64,000 nt of DNA from CAWAHD01 sp963781785 (GTDB lineage: Bacteria; Planctomycetota; Planctomycetia; Isosphaerales; Isosphaeraceae): the NCBI GenBank assembly GCA_963781785.1, contig CAWAHD010000005.1:2170001-2234000 (forward strand). Reading direction: 5' to 3'. The position numbers were made by a program, and so were the translations under genes. Under the pieces are notes generated by a model. That model saw only the letters and a program-made list of their open reading frames with translations, searched no databases and was not told the origin of the DNA. Below are positions 1 through 8,809 of this stretch, one piece after another; the first letter of the stretch is position 1, and every line of letters begins with the position of its first letter.

Positions 1-103
1 GTAAGAGCAGCGCGATCAGAAGGGCGATGATGGAGATCACGACGAGAAGCTCAATCAGCGTGAATCCTCGACCGCGGCCTGAACCAACAATCTTGCGTTG
101 CAT
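1..103 (-). CDS. DUF1559 prepilin-like protein, N-terminus only (runs off window)
   Basis: Only the first 34 codons lie in the window. They encode a short basic stretch followed by a type IV prepilin-like N-terminal methylation motif (GFTLIELLVVISIIALLIAL), the hallmark of planctomycete DUF1559 proteins. The ATG is at 101-103 on the minus strand. The start and upstream bases closely match the second DUF1559 gene at 5287-6408, so this is the front of a paralogue. Function within the family is unproven; members are thought to be secreted or surface pseudopilin-like proteins. Confidence 0.85.
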   Translation of the reverse strand, partial: MQRKIVGSGRGRGFTLIELLVVISIIALLIALLL

Positions 104-369
104 GGGGCACCTGTAAGCGGTGAGAACGGACGAAAGAAAAGTCAAGGCCCGTAACGACTATCTAACGACAAAAACGAACTTCCCAGCGAGTTCGGTGCTT
201 TGACGCGGAACATGGAATCATCGCGCACAGTAACCACTTGCACCGTCTGGGCGGCCATTGGCCATGCGACCCGCCTACGACTGGGCGGGCGAATTCGGGC
301 TTGAAGGCCCGCGGAACGCCGTGGCGAGTCCGCGCGCGTCAAGATTGCGAAACGAGTTGATACCCGAGA

Positions 370-843
370 TCAGGCCGAGCGGCATGGTCTCGGAGGACGG
401 TCGATCCGCGACGACCACCGTGGACGAAGGCGGCGGGATTGTGGTAAGGCGAGGAGATTACCGGTCGTTGCGGGCTGAATACCCGCGGTGAGTGCCAGTG
501 CGGCGGCCCTGCCGCTCGAACTCGGTGGTGTTGAGCTCGGCAGTCCCGGATCTCCACAGGGTGCATCGCCGAGGCAGGGAACGGAGCGCCCCTGGCGCTC
601 AGGGAAAGAGCCTGGCTCAGATTCCTCGGAACCCCTGCGGGTCGCCGAATCGCGGCCGCAGCAGCAGGACTCATGCCGGCAGCGCGTGCCGCAATCGCAG
701 ATCTGATCGTGCCCGGCGGCGGCGTAAGGAGCCGACGACGGTGACTCGGCGCAGGCGCGTTCGCCTCCAAACACCAGCGCGAGCACGAACCCGGCCAGAA
801 AGCTGCTCTTGGTTGCTCGAGGTCTCGACGGAACGAAACGCAT
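370..843 (-). CDS. small secreted Cys-rich protein, paralogue A
   Basis: Predicted 157-residue exported protein of no family I recognise. From the Met at 843 a basic N-terminus leads into a hydrophobic stretch (FLAGFVLALVFGG) and a signal-peptidase-like site (ACA before E). The mature part begins with a dense cysteine motif, CDCGTRCRHESCCCG, and later has PCLGDAPCGDPGLP. The same two motifs occur in three other proteins in this window (6914-7390, 7845-8309, 10528-10920). An upstream Met at 1002 is in frame but would bury the signal peptide, so 843 is preferred. The clustered cysteines suggest metal binding or disulfide packing; this is inference. It lies upstream of a DUF1559 gene on the same strand. 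Confidence 0.6.
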   Translation of the reverse strand: MRFVPSRPRATKSSFLAGFVLALVFGGERACAESPSSAPYAAAGHDQICDCGTRCRHESCCCGRDSATRRGSEESEPGSFPERQGRSVPCLGDAPCGDPGLPSSTPPSSSGRAAALALTAGIQPATTGNLLALPQSRRLRPRWSSRIDRPPRPCRSA

Positions 844-1273
844 GCCGTAATGGTTCTCGCCGTTCTTGAGGACGCCGGCTCCGTCCGACCGCTGATCCGG
901 CTCTCGCCAATCGTCGCGATCGAACGAGCCGCTGTCAATGCTCTTGTCCCGTGTCGAATTCCGAACCTGGACGCGAGCTTCGCGCCGACTTCGATGGCGC
1001 AACGCGGGGAAGTTGCGCGACTTGCGTTTTTTTCACCAGATATGCATGCCGGTGACCGTTGGCGGTGAACGGGTAGGGTTGCAAAATCGGATCGCAGGAC
1101 CACCCGCTTGCAGGCCGGGAACGTGCGTCTTATGATCTTCAGACATTGCAGTACCGGCCGCGATCCTGGGCGCACTGAGCGGGGGCAGCGGAAGTGTTCG
1201 TTGGCAGAGGGACACGACATCAACCAAACTTTCGCGATCGGCAGCCCGAGCAGTCTTTTTCAGGGGGTACGAC
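844..1273. other. intergenic region between divergent genes
   Basis: About 430 bases separate the Cys-rich gene (minus) from the DUF4198 gene (plus). The part up to about 960 belongs to the long duplicated block. A purine-rich stretch (AGGGGG, about 1262-1266) precedes the GTG at 1274 and probably serves as its ribosome binding site. I see no other gene or clear terminator. Confidence 0.4.
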
Positions 1274-2077
1274 GTGAGTTTCCGATGTTCGTTCGTGGCT
1301 TCGGTTGTCGGCGCGATGGTTGTGGCGACCACCGCCCACGCCCATGATCAGCTCAAGGTTTTCGCAAGCCGATATACGCTGCCGGCAAGCGGCGGGAAGT
1401 CGTCGATATTCTTGTGCGAAGGACACAGCGTTCCCGTCGACGAATTGCTCCAAGCCGAATCGATCGTGCGCTACGATCACTTCTCGCCAGGCGGGACGAA
1501 GTCCGAGCTTCAAACCAGCGGAGTTTCGATCCAGGCAAACGTCGTCGAGTTCAAGGAGCCAGGGGTTCACACCGTTGTGGCCAGCCGAAGGCCCAGCGTT
1601 TGGACATGGGTTCTCGACGACCAAGGCGAGCGCAAATTTACGCGCGGGTCGAAGCTCGATCATCGCGGCAAAAAGATCGAAACAAGCACGCGTTACTCGG
1701 AGTTCGCCAAAACGCTCGTCGTGGTCGGCAAGCCAGACGAATCCACGCTCAAGCCGGTGGGGCTGGCCGTCGAAATCATTCCCGTGGACGGCCCGGCCAA
1801 GTGGCTAGTTAATAACGACATCCGGTTCCAGGTGCTTCAAGACGGCAAGCCCGTGCCGAGCGTGCCGGTGGTGGCGCGCAGCTTGGGTTTCAAGCCGGAC
1901 GATGCCTGGAGTTACGCGACCGACAGCAACCGGAAGGGCGAGTTTACCATTCGCCCCGATCGGACCGGCACCTGGATCGTCGCCATCGAATACCGGAAAC
2001 TGATGCTCGACGATACGCGAAAAGAATACGACTTTGCCTGGTTTTCCACGACCCTCACCTTCGAGGTGTTGCCGTGA
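1274..2077 (+). CDS. DUF4198 family periplasmic protein
   Basis: 267 residues starting at a GTG with AGGGGG 7-11 bases upstream. A signal peptide (SFRCSFVASVVGAMVVATTAHA) is followed by the HDQLKVFA... start typical of DUF4198 proteins, which begin at a conserved His after cleavage and are related to periplasmic components of nickel/cobalt uptake. The C-terminal third (about 165-265) looks like a beta-sandwich, with GKPVPSVPVVARS and a GEFTIRPDRTGTWIV stretch. It is likely a periplasmic metal-handling or carbohydrate-binding-like protein. A short ORF overlaps its stop by 4 bases, suggesting a former operon downstream. Confidence 0.75.
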   Translation: MSFRCSFVASVVGAMVVATTAHAHDQLKVFASRYTLPASGGKSSIFLCEGHSVPVDELLQAESIVRYDHFSPGGTKSELQTSGVSIQANVVEFKEPGVHTVVASRRPSVWTWVLDDQGERKFTRGSKLDHRGKKIETSTRYSEFAKTLVVVGKPDESTLKPVGLAVEIIPVDGPAKWLVNNDIRFQVLQDGKPVPSVPVVARSLGFKPDDAWSYATDSNRKGEFTIRPDRTGTWIVAIEYRKLMLDDTRKEYDFAWFSTTLTFEVLP

Positions 2078-2163
2078 GCAGGCTCACGTTGTTGGTCTTG
2101 GCGGCGCTCTTGGTCTGCGCAACCGACGGCATTGCCGCGGAACCCTTGCAGGCCGTCACCTAA
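2074..2163 (+). pseudogene. signal-peptide-only ORF, probable remnant
   Basis: A GTG overlapping the DUF4198 stop opens a 29-codon frame encoding only a signal-peptide-like sequence (SRLTLLVLAALLVCATDGIA, then AEPLQAVT) before TAA. The stop overlaps, tail to tail, the stop of the large membrane protein on the other strand. It looks like the start of a co-transcribed exported protein whose body was lost when the downstream block arrived. A genuine short peptide cannot be excluded. Confidence 0.4.
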
Positions 2164-5100
2164 CGCGCCGGGGCGGTATTGGCGTAGTCGGCATACGGCG
2201 CGGCGAGCGCCACCACGTCCGCCATGAATGCTCCCTGTGCCGGAGTTGTGGGAAGCCGTGATGCCGCGCGCGCGGCTTCGACGCATGCTCGCGCCTCACC
2301 ACGCTGCATGTACAGCAGAGCCAGCCCACACCACGCTTCCCCGATGCCGCCATCAAGCTCAAGGGCAGCGCGGTACATTCGCTCCGCGACCGGCAAGTCG
2401 AGCGCCGCCAGGGCGCTGGTGGCGAGCCGGGTCAATCGTATCGCTCGCGAAGGAGGCTCTGCCGCGCACTCCCAGACCCGGCGTGCCTCTGCCGGACGGC
2501 CAAGGTGCAAGAAGGCTGCTGCCACGCGGTCACACGTGTCCCACAAAGGCACCACACCCTGATTCTCGGCCGACGCGAAGATGCGGACGGCTGCCTCGGG
2601 ACGGCCCCGCCCGAGCAAATCTGTGATTGCGCGCTCCAGACCGTCGCGACCCTCCCACCTAAGCAACGGCTCGCGGGCATCGTCGGCTGGCATCGGCGCC
2701 TTGGGCGGGCCGATTTCACCGACGGACATGTCCACCGTTCCACCGTCCAGGGTTCGGGCTCGATCGATGTCGGTGGCGCCCACGCCCGCTTGGGCACGCT
2801 CCAGCAGTGAGGCCACGGTGCGCCTGGCGTCGTTCATCGCTCGCGCCTCCAGACTCAGAAAAAGCGCCGACAGGGTGCTGATATCTCCCGGATCCCGCTC
2901 CAGCGCGCGTTGGAAACAAAACGTGGCCTGCGCCGGCAAGAGCCCTCTCGCCAGGTCCCACGGCTCGTCCGGGCCCAAGAGCGGAGCCGACGGATCAGGG
3001 GCCATGTTCCAGCACGATGTCCCCAGTGCGCTCCAGTGGCCGGCGACGGCCGGCTCGACGGCGACCGCCTGAGAAAAGCGATCAAAAGCCGCCAGCATCA
3101 GCGTGAAGTGCCGTGGTCTATTGACGCCGGAGCGAACCCGGACCGCCGATCCCAACTTGAGCAGGGCCCTGCCCTCCGCGAGCACCTTGGGCAACGACGG
3201 CTCGGCTCGCCACCCGTCGACCTGGAAATGGCGAGCGGCGAAGTCGACGCTCGGGTACGAGGCGTCGAGCTCGCGCCGGCCGCGCGGCACGAAGACCGAC
3301 GCGACCGCGTCGTAATACACGCAGCGCCAGCCGGCATCAACCATCAGCGTGGCCTCAGCCCCGTATTCATTCTCGTGTTCGAGCAGGACGAGCGGATCGC
3401 CCATTCGGCGCAGGGGCTCGGCCCATCCCTGGCGGCCTTGGTTGAGCATCTTCTCGACCTGGACGTATGTCGCAAAGGTCTCGCGCGTGGGCACCTCGAG
3501 CCGCCCATCCATGAACGGCTTCCGCTCGGGACCGTCATGGAACACGTACACGCCCGCCTGGCGGAGACCAAAAACCAGAGCTCTCTCCGGCAACCCGGGC
3601 TGGCCCGCGAAGCGGGCCGCATCGTGCGCGTAGAACAACGGCGACTCGCCCAGGCCGAAAGCCCGCCGCACCCTGAGCCCGCGGTAGATCTGTCCGGAAA
3701 CGACCGAGCTTATCAAGAGAACAACGACACCCGCGACCGCGGCCCGCGCCACCAGGCCCGCGACGGCGGCTCGCCCAGGCCACCGCGCGGAAATCTGTGC
3801 CGCCAGCTCTGCGGCCCATTCGCCCAGGTTCCAGGCCAGCACAAACCCGGCCGCCAGGCCGAAAAGACTCAGATTGCGAATCGCCCGAATTCCCAGAAAT
3901 CCGAACAGCGCCACGAGCAACATCTCGAACGAGCGCCCGCCGGCGCGCCATGTCAGTCCAGCCGTCACGATGCCCAGGATGGCAGTCCCCACTCCGACTA
4001 CGAATGAGCCGCTCGCCGGCATGCCCGGCCACGCAGTGAGGCCCTGCTCAGAACCCAGCAGGTACGCCCGTAGCCACACGACCCAGCTCGCCACCGCCAC
4101 ACCGCTCACTGCCGCCAAGAGCCGCACCTCTCGGGATGCCTTGGGCAGGACCACCGCGACCAGGCCCCCCAGCACGACCAGGCCAACCGGCGCAAATTGC
4201 CCGAGCTCGAGCATAGTCGGCGAGGTCCCTTGGCCCGGAAAACTCAGTACGCACGCCAGAATCAAGGCGATCGCCAGACCAAAACCACCGAGGCCGACCA
4301 GCGCTCGGCCAGCGTGAACGCCAGCAGCTCGGCGATCTGCCAGCGTACCCTCGCGCCAGACGGCCGGCACGATCAATGAGAGCGGCAACGCCCAGAGCAG
4401 GAAACATTCCGCACGGAAATAGGGGCTGCCCGTGACAGGTATGCCCCGCTGGCGAACAAACTTTTTCAGGTCCATGAACTCGATAATATATGATTTATAA
4501 ATATCTGTACTCGATGTAATTTTGGGCAAGAGATCGAGTGGAAACAGGGCCCCACGCAGGCCGTAGGGGCTGGCCAGACAGGCCAGGCCGACGGCCAAGG
4601 TCGCACCGCAAATGTGAATCCACCAAGAGCGCCCCGTGGCGCCGCCGCCCAACGCTGACCGCGATCGCCCGATCGGCCGCGCGAAACGGTCGATGAGGTA
4701 AGCCCCCAGAATGATCGGCCCGAAAATGAAAAGTGCATGCGCGTTGACCCAGAACACCTGAACGAGCGGCAAAACCCAGGCCAGGGCCGGCGACCGATCG
4801 GCCCGCCGCAAAACGGTCAGATAGACCGCCACGGCCAAGAGCGACAATAGCTCGGGACGCGGGGCAAACCGATCGCTCAAAACCAGAAGCGCTGGTAGCC
4901 AGCAAGGCACGATCATCCACATCGGCCACTGGCGCTCGCGCGACGTCAATCCGACAAGGATCATGCAGGCCCACGCCGCCGAGGCCAGCAGGATCATGCC
5001 CGGTACTCCGCCAAGAGCATATGATCCGGCCAGCATCAATTGAAACAGCCAGTGCAAGTCGATCCACGGTCGATCGGCCGATGCGAACGTGAATGGATCG

Positions 5101-5276
5101 AGCTCCGGCACGCTGCGATGGGACCAGATCCACTGGCCTGACCGCACGTGCCACCAGATGTCGGAGTCGCTGAGCTCCTGGCAGCCAAGCAGAAATGCGG
5201 CCGCCACCATCAAGAAGACCAGCAGCCCGTCGGCCAGGCGACACGCGCGGTCAAGGGGCTTGGAGTGTGATGACAT
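2160..5276 (-). CDS. large polytopic membrane protein with TPR-like C-terminal half
   Basis: 1038 residues. The first roughly 500 hold about a dozen hydrophobic helices, beginning with LADGLLVFLMVAAAFLLG and an acidic/aromatic loop (SDSDIWWHVRSGQW), a layout reminiscent of GT39/GT83-type or oligosaccharyltransferase-like membrane proteins. The rest is soluble, with helical repeats resembling TPRs (around FCFQRALERDPGDISTLSAL and the C-terminal 100 residues). Family members are usually annotated only as TPR or glycosyltransferase-like. It begins 10 bases after the DUF1559 stop and is probably transcribed with it. No catalytic motif is certain. Confidence 0.7.
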   Translation of the reverse strand: MSSHSKPLDRACRLADGLLVFLMVAAAFLLGCQELSDSDIWWHVRSGQWIWSHRSVPELDPFTFASADRPWIDLHWLFQLMLAGSYALGGVPGMILLASAAWACMILVGLTSRERQWPMWMIVPCWLPALLVLSDRFAPRPELLSLLAVAVYLTVLRRADRSPALAWVLPLVQVFWVNAHALFIFGPIILGAYLIDRFARPIGRSRSALGGGATGRSWWIHICGATLAVGLACLASPYGLRGALFPLDLLPKITSSTDIYKSYIIEFMDLKKFVRQRGIPVTGSPYFRAECFLLWALPLSLIVPAVWREGTLADRRAAGVHAGRALVGLGGFGLAIALILACVLSFPGQGTSPTMLELGQFAPVGLVVLGGLVAVVLPKASREVRLLAAVSGVAVASWVVWLRAYLLGSEQGLTAWPGMPASGSFVVGVGTAILGIVTAGLTWRAGGRSFEMLLVALFGFLGIRAIRNLSLFGLAAGFVLAWNLGEWAAELAAQISARWPGRAAVAGLVARAAVAGVVVLLISSVVSGQIYRGLRVRRAFGLGESPLFYAHDAARFAGQPGLPERALVFGLRQAGVYVFHDGPERKPFMDGRLEVPTRETFATYVQVEKMLNQGRQGWAEPLRRMGDPLVLLEHENEYGAEATLMVDAGWRCVYYDAVASVFVPRGRRELDASYPSVDFAARHFQVDGWRAEPSLPKVLAEGRALLKLGSAVRVRSGVNRPRHFTLMLAAFDRFSQAVAVEPAVAGHWSALGTSCWNMAPDPSAPLLGPDEPWDLARGLLPAQATFCFQRALERDPGDISTLSALFLSLEARAMNDARRTVASLLERAQAGVGATDIDRARTLDGGTVDMSVGEIGPPKAPMPADDAREPLLRWEGRDGLERAITDLLGRGRPEAAVRIFASAENQGVVPLWDTCDRVAAAFLHLGRPAEARRVWECAAEPPSRAIRLTRLATSALAALDLPVAERMYRAALELDGGIGEAWCGLALLYMQRGEARACVEAARAASRLPTTPAQGAFMADVVALAAPYADYANTAPAR

Positions 5277-5286
5277 CGTGTGCCAA

Positions 5287-6408
5287 TCAATACTGATCCG
5301 AGCTCACGACCTCTCCGCCGTTTCTGGTCGAGAGTTTCTGATAGACTCCAAGTTGGATCTGGGCGGGGTTTAGCGAGTACGCGCCGTTGGAGCCGAGGGT
5401 GATACCGACTGGAAAGATCGATCCCGGCGGGGGTACGGGCCAACTGTTGATGGTGTCTTTGAGGAACCTGACCGATCCGTCGGCGAAGGCGAAATTGGCA
5501 CCGCCGGGATGGAAGCTGGAAGCCGCCTCAACCCAGTTGTCTGCCAGGGTGCCATCGGCATAAAGCGGGCTAAGCTGAACCTTGTTGAACGGATTGATCG
5601 GGTACATGGTGATGAAGGCTGTGTCGAACCCATACGAGTCGGCCCAGAAGCCATACTGGTCGTAGTCGGACAGGACGCCGCCCCCGTCATCGGTCTGGCT
5701 GAACTTGCCCTGGGCCCTCTCGCCGAACAGGATCGTGTTGCTGGTGCCGTCTGTCACCGACGAGATGTTGTAGGAAATGTTCTCGTTGAAAATGCCGTTG
5801 ACGTTCGCCTGGATCGCCTGGAAATCCGCGTTGGCGCTGATCCCCGGGCTGTAGGTCTTAACTTTTTTTGCGAACTTGAATGGGTCGGCGCACCAGGTGC
5901 CGTAGCACGCGGCATAGTCGGTGAATCTGACGGTGACAGTGGCGCTTCCCCAGTCATAGGCCATTCCCCAAGGGAAGGTCAACGCGCGGCTGACGGTGCC
6001 GTCGCTCGGGCACCAGAGCGCAGTCAGCCCGGTGGCATACATCGTACTGTTGGCGATGGAGTACATGTTCCGGTTGAAATTCATCGCGTTGTAAAGAGCC
6101 GTTTGCTCGAATTGTGCAAGCATTGAAACGAAAGGGCTCTGTGACGTGCACCAATTGGGATAGGCGGCCACGTCGAAGTTCCACGGAACGCCGATCGGAA
6201 AGCTCTGGTTGACATCGTGGTAGTTTTGGGCGGCAAGCCCGAGTTGCTTGAGGTTGTTCACGCACTGGATACGGCGGGCCGCCTCGCGCACCGCCTGGAC
6301 GGCGGGAAGCAAGAGGGCGATCAGAACGGCGATGATGGCGATCACGACGAGCAGCTCAATCAGCGTGAACCCTCCAGCGCGGCCGGAACGAAGAGATTTC
6401 TGTTGCAT
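5287..6408 (-). CDS. DUF1559 domain prepilin-like protein
   Basis: About 373 residues from the Met at 6408 (MQQKSLRSGRAGG...). It has the prepilin motif GFTLIELLVVIAIIAVLIAL, then the family's QAVREAARR..C.NNLKQLGLA..NYHD region, and ends with the conserved tail H-PGGANFAFADGSVRF. A further upstream in-frame Met (6459) would displace the prepilin leader and is rejected. A 65-residue lipoprotein gene lies directly upstream and the large membrane protein starts 10 bases downstream. DUF1559 proteins are heavily expanded in planctomycetes and their job is unknown. Confidence 0.93.
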   Translation of the reverse strand: MQQKSLRSGRAGGFTLIELLVVIAIIAVLIALLLPAVQAVREAARRIQCVNNLKQLGLAAQNYHDVNQSFPIGVPWNFDVAAYPNWCTSQSPFVSMLAQFEQTALYNAMNFNRNMYSIANSTMYATGLTALWCPSDGTVSRALTFPWGMAYDWGSATVTVRFTDYAACYGTWCADPFKFAKKVKTYSPGISANADFQAIQANVNGIFNENISYNISSVTDGTSNTILFGERAQGKFSQTDDGGGVLSDYDQYGFWADSYGFDTAFITMYPINPFNKVQLSPLYADGTLADNWVEAASSFHPGGANFAFADGSVRFLKDTINSWPVPPPGSIFPVGITLGSNGAYSLNPAQIQLGVYQKLSTRNGGEVVSSDQY

Positions 6409-6489
6409 GGGGCACCTGTAAGCGGGGAAAACGGATGAAAGGTAAGTCAAGGGCGTCACGCATATCGAACGAGAAAAACAACCTTGCCA

Positions 6490-6687
6490 TTATTTCTGCC
6501 TGGGCTTCTGGGCCGCCTCGCTCTTGGCGTCGAGTTCCTCGAACCTCTTCATTTGAGGCGACTTCGCGGGCGAGGCCGTGACCGGCTCGACCGAACCGCC
6601 CGGCCCACAACCCGAGAGCAAGCAGAGACCGAGCAAGCACGATGCGACGACCGGCAATCGAGCTTTTTTTGAGCGTAGCTGCTTCAT
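6490..6687 (-). CDS. small lipoprotein associated with DUF1559
   Basis: 65 residues from the Met at 6687: basic start (MKQLRSKKARLP), hydrophobic core, and lipobox LLSGC at residues 23-27, followed by a short charged tail ending KRFEELDAKSEAAQKPRQK. Short lipoproteins of this shape commonly accompany DUF1559 genes in planctomycetes. It lies about 80 bases upstream of the DUF1559 start on the same strand, so co-transcription is likely. The longer reading of this frame would run into the Cys-rich gene and is rejected. Confidence 0.75.
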   Translation of the reverse strand: MKQLRSKKARLPVVASCLLGLCLLSGCGPGGSVEPVTASPAKSPQMKRFEELDAKSEAAQKPRQK

Positions 6688-6913
6688 CACATGTTCTTTC
6701 GAATGAAGATGGGTCGATCTTCTCAACGAGTTCTGTTCACCGATGGGAAGGATGGAATCATCGCGCACAGTAACCACGTGCACCGTTTGGGCGGCCATTT
6801 GCCATGCGACCCGCCTACGACTGGGCGGGCGAATTCGGGCTTGAAGGCCCGCGGAACGCCGTGGCGAGTCCGCGCACGTCAGGATCGCGAAAGAAACGAG
6901 TTGATGCACGAGA

Positions 6914-7390
6914 TCAGGCCGAGCGGCACGGTCTCGGAGGACGGTCGATCCGCGCCGACCACCAGTGTGGATGATGGCGGCAGGATTGTGATGAGGCGAG
7001 GAGATTACCGGTCGTTGCGGGCTGAATACCCGCGGTGAGTGCGAGTGCGGCGGCCCTACCGCTCGAACTCGGTGGTGTTGAGCCCGGCAGTCCCGGGTCT
7101 CCACAGGGAGCATCGCCGAGGCAGGGGCTCAAGCGCCGCTGGCCCTGAGCGAAAGAGCCTGGCTCAGATTCCTCGGAACCCCCGCGGGTCGCCGAACCGC
7201 GGCCGCAGCAGCAGGACTCATGCCGGCAGTGCGTGCCGCAGTTGCAGATCAGATCGTGCGCGTCGGCGGCGTAAGGAGCCGACGAGAGTGACTCGGCGTA
7301 GGCGCGTTCGCCTCCAGACACCAGCGCGAGCACGAACGCGGCCAGAAAGCTGCTCTTGGGCGCTCGAGGATTCGACAGGACGAAATGCAT
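6914..7390 (-). CDS. small secreted Cys-rich protein, paralogue B
   Basis: 158 residues from the Met at 7390, nearly identical in layout to paralogue A. It has a signal peptide with core FLAAFVLALVSGG and cleavage-like AYA before E, the motif CNCGTHCRHESCCCG, then PCLGDAPCGDPGLPGSTP and a Ser/Ala-rich, low-complexity tail. Conservation of the cysteines between copies while the linkers diverge argues that the reading frame is real. It heads the minus-strand run of lipoprotein, DUF1559 and membrane protein. Confidence 0.65.
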   Translation of the reverse strand: MHFVLSNPRAPKSSFLAAFVLALVSGGERAYAESLSSAPYAADAHDLICNCGTHCRHESCCCGRGSATRGGSEESEPGSFAQGQRRLSPCLGDAPCGDPGLPGSTPPSSSGRAAALALTAGIQPATTGNLLASSQSCRHHPHWWSARIDRPPRPCRSA

Positions 7391-7844
7391 GCCGTATTGG
7401 TTCTCGCCGTTGACGAGGACGATGGCTCCGTCCGAGCGATGATCCCGTTCTTGCACAGCGTCGCGATCAAACGAGCCGCTGTCAAGTGTCTCGTGTCAAG
7501 CGAATAGAGCGAAACGCAATGCGAGACACCCACCATCTGCCTGCCGTACTGAGGAGCAGTGTCCGGTGCGTAGCGCTTGGTCCACCGTCTCTGCCCCCGC
7601 AGGGTGGATGTCTACCTGCGCCGTGCGGCGCGACTGCGATGCCACCTGGATGTCCGTGCAAAACGGACCCTCGAGAATTGTGACACGATCATCGGCTTTC
7701 TCGTCCCCGACGGGTGCCCAGGGGATCCGATCGTCGGGGAGTTCCCGGGGTGGACGGGCTCTTGACATCGGCCTGTCCGAGCTTGCAGAATCACGGTACC
7801 AGAGTCGACTCTCGCCCAGTTCCCTGCCGCCAAGGGTCATCCTC
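7391..7844. other. intergenic region between divergent Cys-rich genes
   Basis: About 450 bases between paralogue B (minus) and paralogue C (plus). The first roughly 95 bases belong to repeat copy B. The rest has open frames on both strands but none with family-like sequence or a good start. It must contain the promoters of both genes; no clear -35/-10 pair stands out. Confidence 0.35.
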
Positions 7845-8309
7845 GTGAAGAGCGCGTCGCGCGAGCCGCGGTTCAAGGTCCAGCGCCGCACGCTCTCGGT
7901 GGCTGCCGCTCTCCTCCTCACCCTGCCGGCGACATACGAGCGGGTCTCGGCCGCGTCGGTATCATCCGATCAGGCGATGGCCCCGGATGAGTCGACTTGC
8001 AAGTGCGGAATGAAATGCGCACGTGACTCGTGTTGCTGCGGAGACCACAAGCTGGCAACGCGACCAGAGGTTCGCCCAGTCGGTGGGACCGTCGCGAGCC
8101 CATGCCTTGATTCCGCGCCATGCCGCGACTCGGGGCTCCCGGGTTCACCGGCAGGCCGCGGCGTCGCCAAGGCGACGGCACTTGCGCAGCTCGCGCAACT
8201 CCAATTCGACACGGTCGGACAATTCCTCGCGACACCCGCCCATCATCTCCTTGCACGTCGGGGCGGCGCCCGCCTCGACGAGCCGCCGGAACCGACCGGC
8301 CTGCGCTGA
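7845..8309 (+). CDS. small secreted Cys-rich protein, paralogue C
   Basis: 154 residues from a GTG at 7845 with AAGGG about 8 bases upstream. Starting here gives a clean signal peptide (VQRRTLSVAAALLLTLPATY, then VSAAS); the longer in-frame start at 7566 does not. Family motifs are CKCGMKCARDSCCCG and PCLDSAPCRDSGLPGSPAG. The C-terminal third is Ala/Leu-rich. Function unknown. It sits just upstream of the cytochrome and superoxide dismutase genes, which suggests a periplasmic redox or metal role (inference). Confidence 0.62.
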   Translation: MKSASREPRFKVQRRTLSVAAALLLTLPATYERVSAASVSSDQAMAPDESTCKCGMKCARDSCCCGDHKLATRPEVRPVGGTVASPCLDSAPCRDSGLPGSPAGRGVAKATALAQLAQLQFDTVGQFLATPAHHLLARRGGARLDEPPEPTGLR

Positions 8310-8577
8310 TCGCAGGCGAGCGGTACCGCACACTTTCGATCCCCATCCGGGCTTCCGTCACGCGCCGGCGAGTTGAGAAACGCCGTTGCGCGGGACGACT
8401 GTCCTCCGCGGTATTCGCAGCAGTCCGGTCATCGGGTTCGTGTTCGGGCTGCGGCCCCCAGCTCGATTCGGGAGCGTGTCGCATGCGGCGCCGGGCTGCC
8501 AGCCGGCGGTCGCTCAGCTTGACCGCCTGCCCCGAGAAACTTCATGGAAACCCGTGTCTGCGGGAACGCCCTCGACC

Positions 8578-8650
8578 GATTCGGATTAGGCGGTGAGTGC
8601 CGGGTCGAATGGCGCATCAACAGCAAGAAACCCCGCCAGCCGGGGCGGGT
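8578..8650 (+). promoter_or_regulatory. shared upstream module, copy 1 (before cytochrome gene)
   Basis: Two blocks are shared with the region before the superoxide dismutase gene. The first is CGATTCGGATTAGGCGGTGA at 8578; the second, about 49 bases later, is a hairpin-forming CCCCGCCAGCCGGGGCGGG. The same two blocks recur at 9315 and 9367, spaced 52 bases. A shared operator, attenuator or terminator-like leader is possible; a small dispersed repeat is the alternative. Confidence 0.4.
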
Positions 8651-8809
8651 GTTACCCAGCACCCGGCCCCGGCCTCGTGAAACCCCGACTTCGGAAGTGA
8701 TTACAGTTGCCGGGCGAGCGGGCGCTCGGAGTGTCCTTGAAACCGTCGAACGGAGTTCCGCCCGCATGAACTCGCGTTCCACGGCAAGCCTTTCAATCCG
8801 AGGTGAATG

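Larger units (their letters stand above)
1..963. repeat. long direct repeat, copy A (DUF1559 start plus Cys-rich gene)
   Basis: This segment is strongly similar, in the same orientation, to 6307-7485. Both carry the DUF1559 5' end, a leader beginning GGGGCACCTGTAAGCGG, and a Cys-rich secreted protein gene. Copy A lacks the small lipoprotein gene that sits between the two genes in copy B. The right edge near 960 is approximate, and the left edge lies outside the window. Confidence 0.75.
6307..7485. repeat. long direct repeat, copy B
   Basis: Counterpart of 1-963: same order of DUF1559 start, leader and Cys-rich gene. Copy B additionally holds the lipoprotein gene at 6490-6687, absent from copy A. 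Sequence identity is highest through the Cys-rich gene. Boundaries are by eye. Confidence 0.75.

Noticed and set aside
2910..4007. 365-residue plus-strand ORF
   Set aside because: It is antisense to the large membrane protein, lacks family-like sequence and is Arg/Pro-rich as expected for a shadow in GC-rich DNA.
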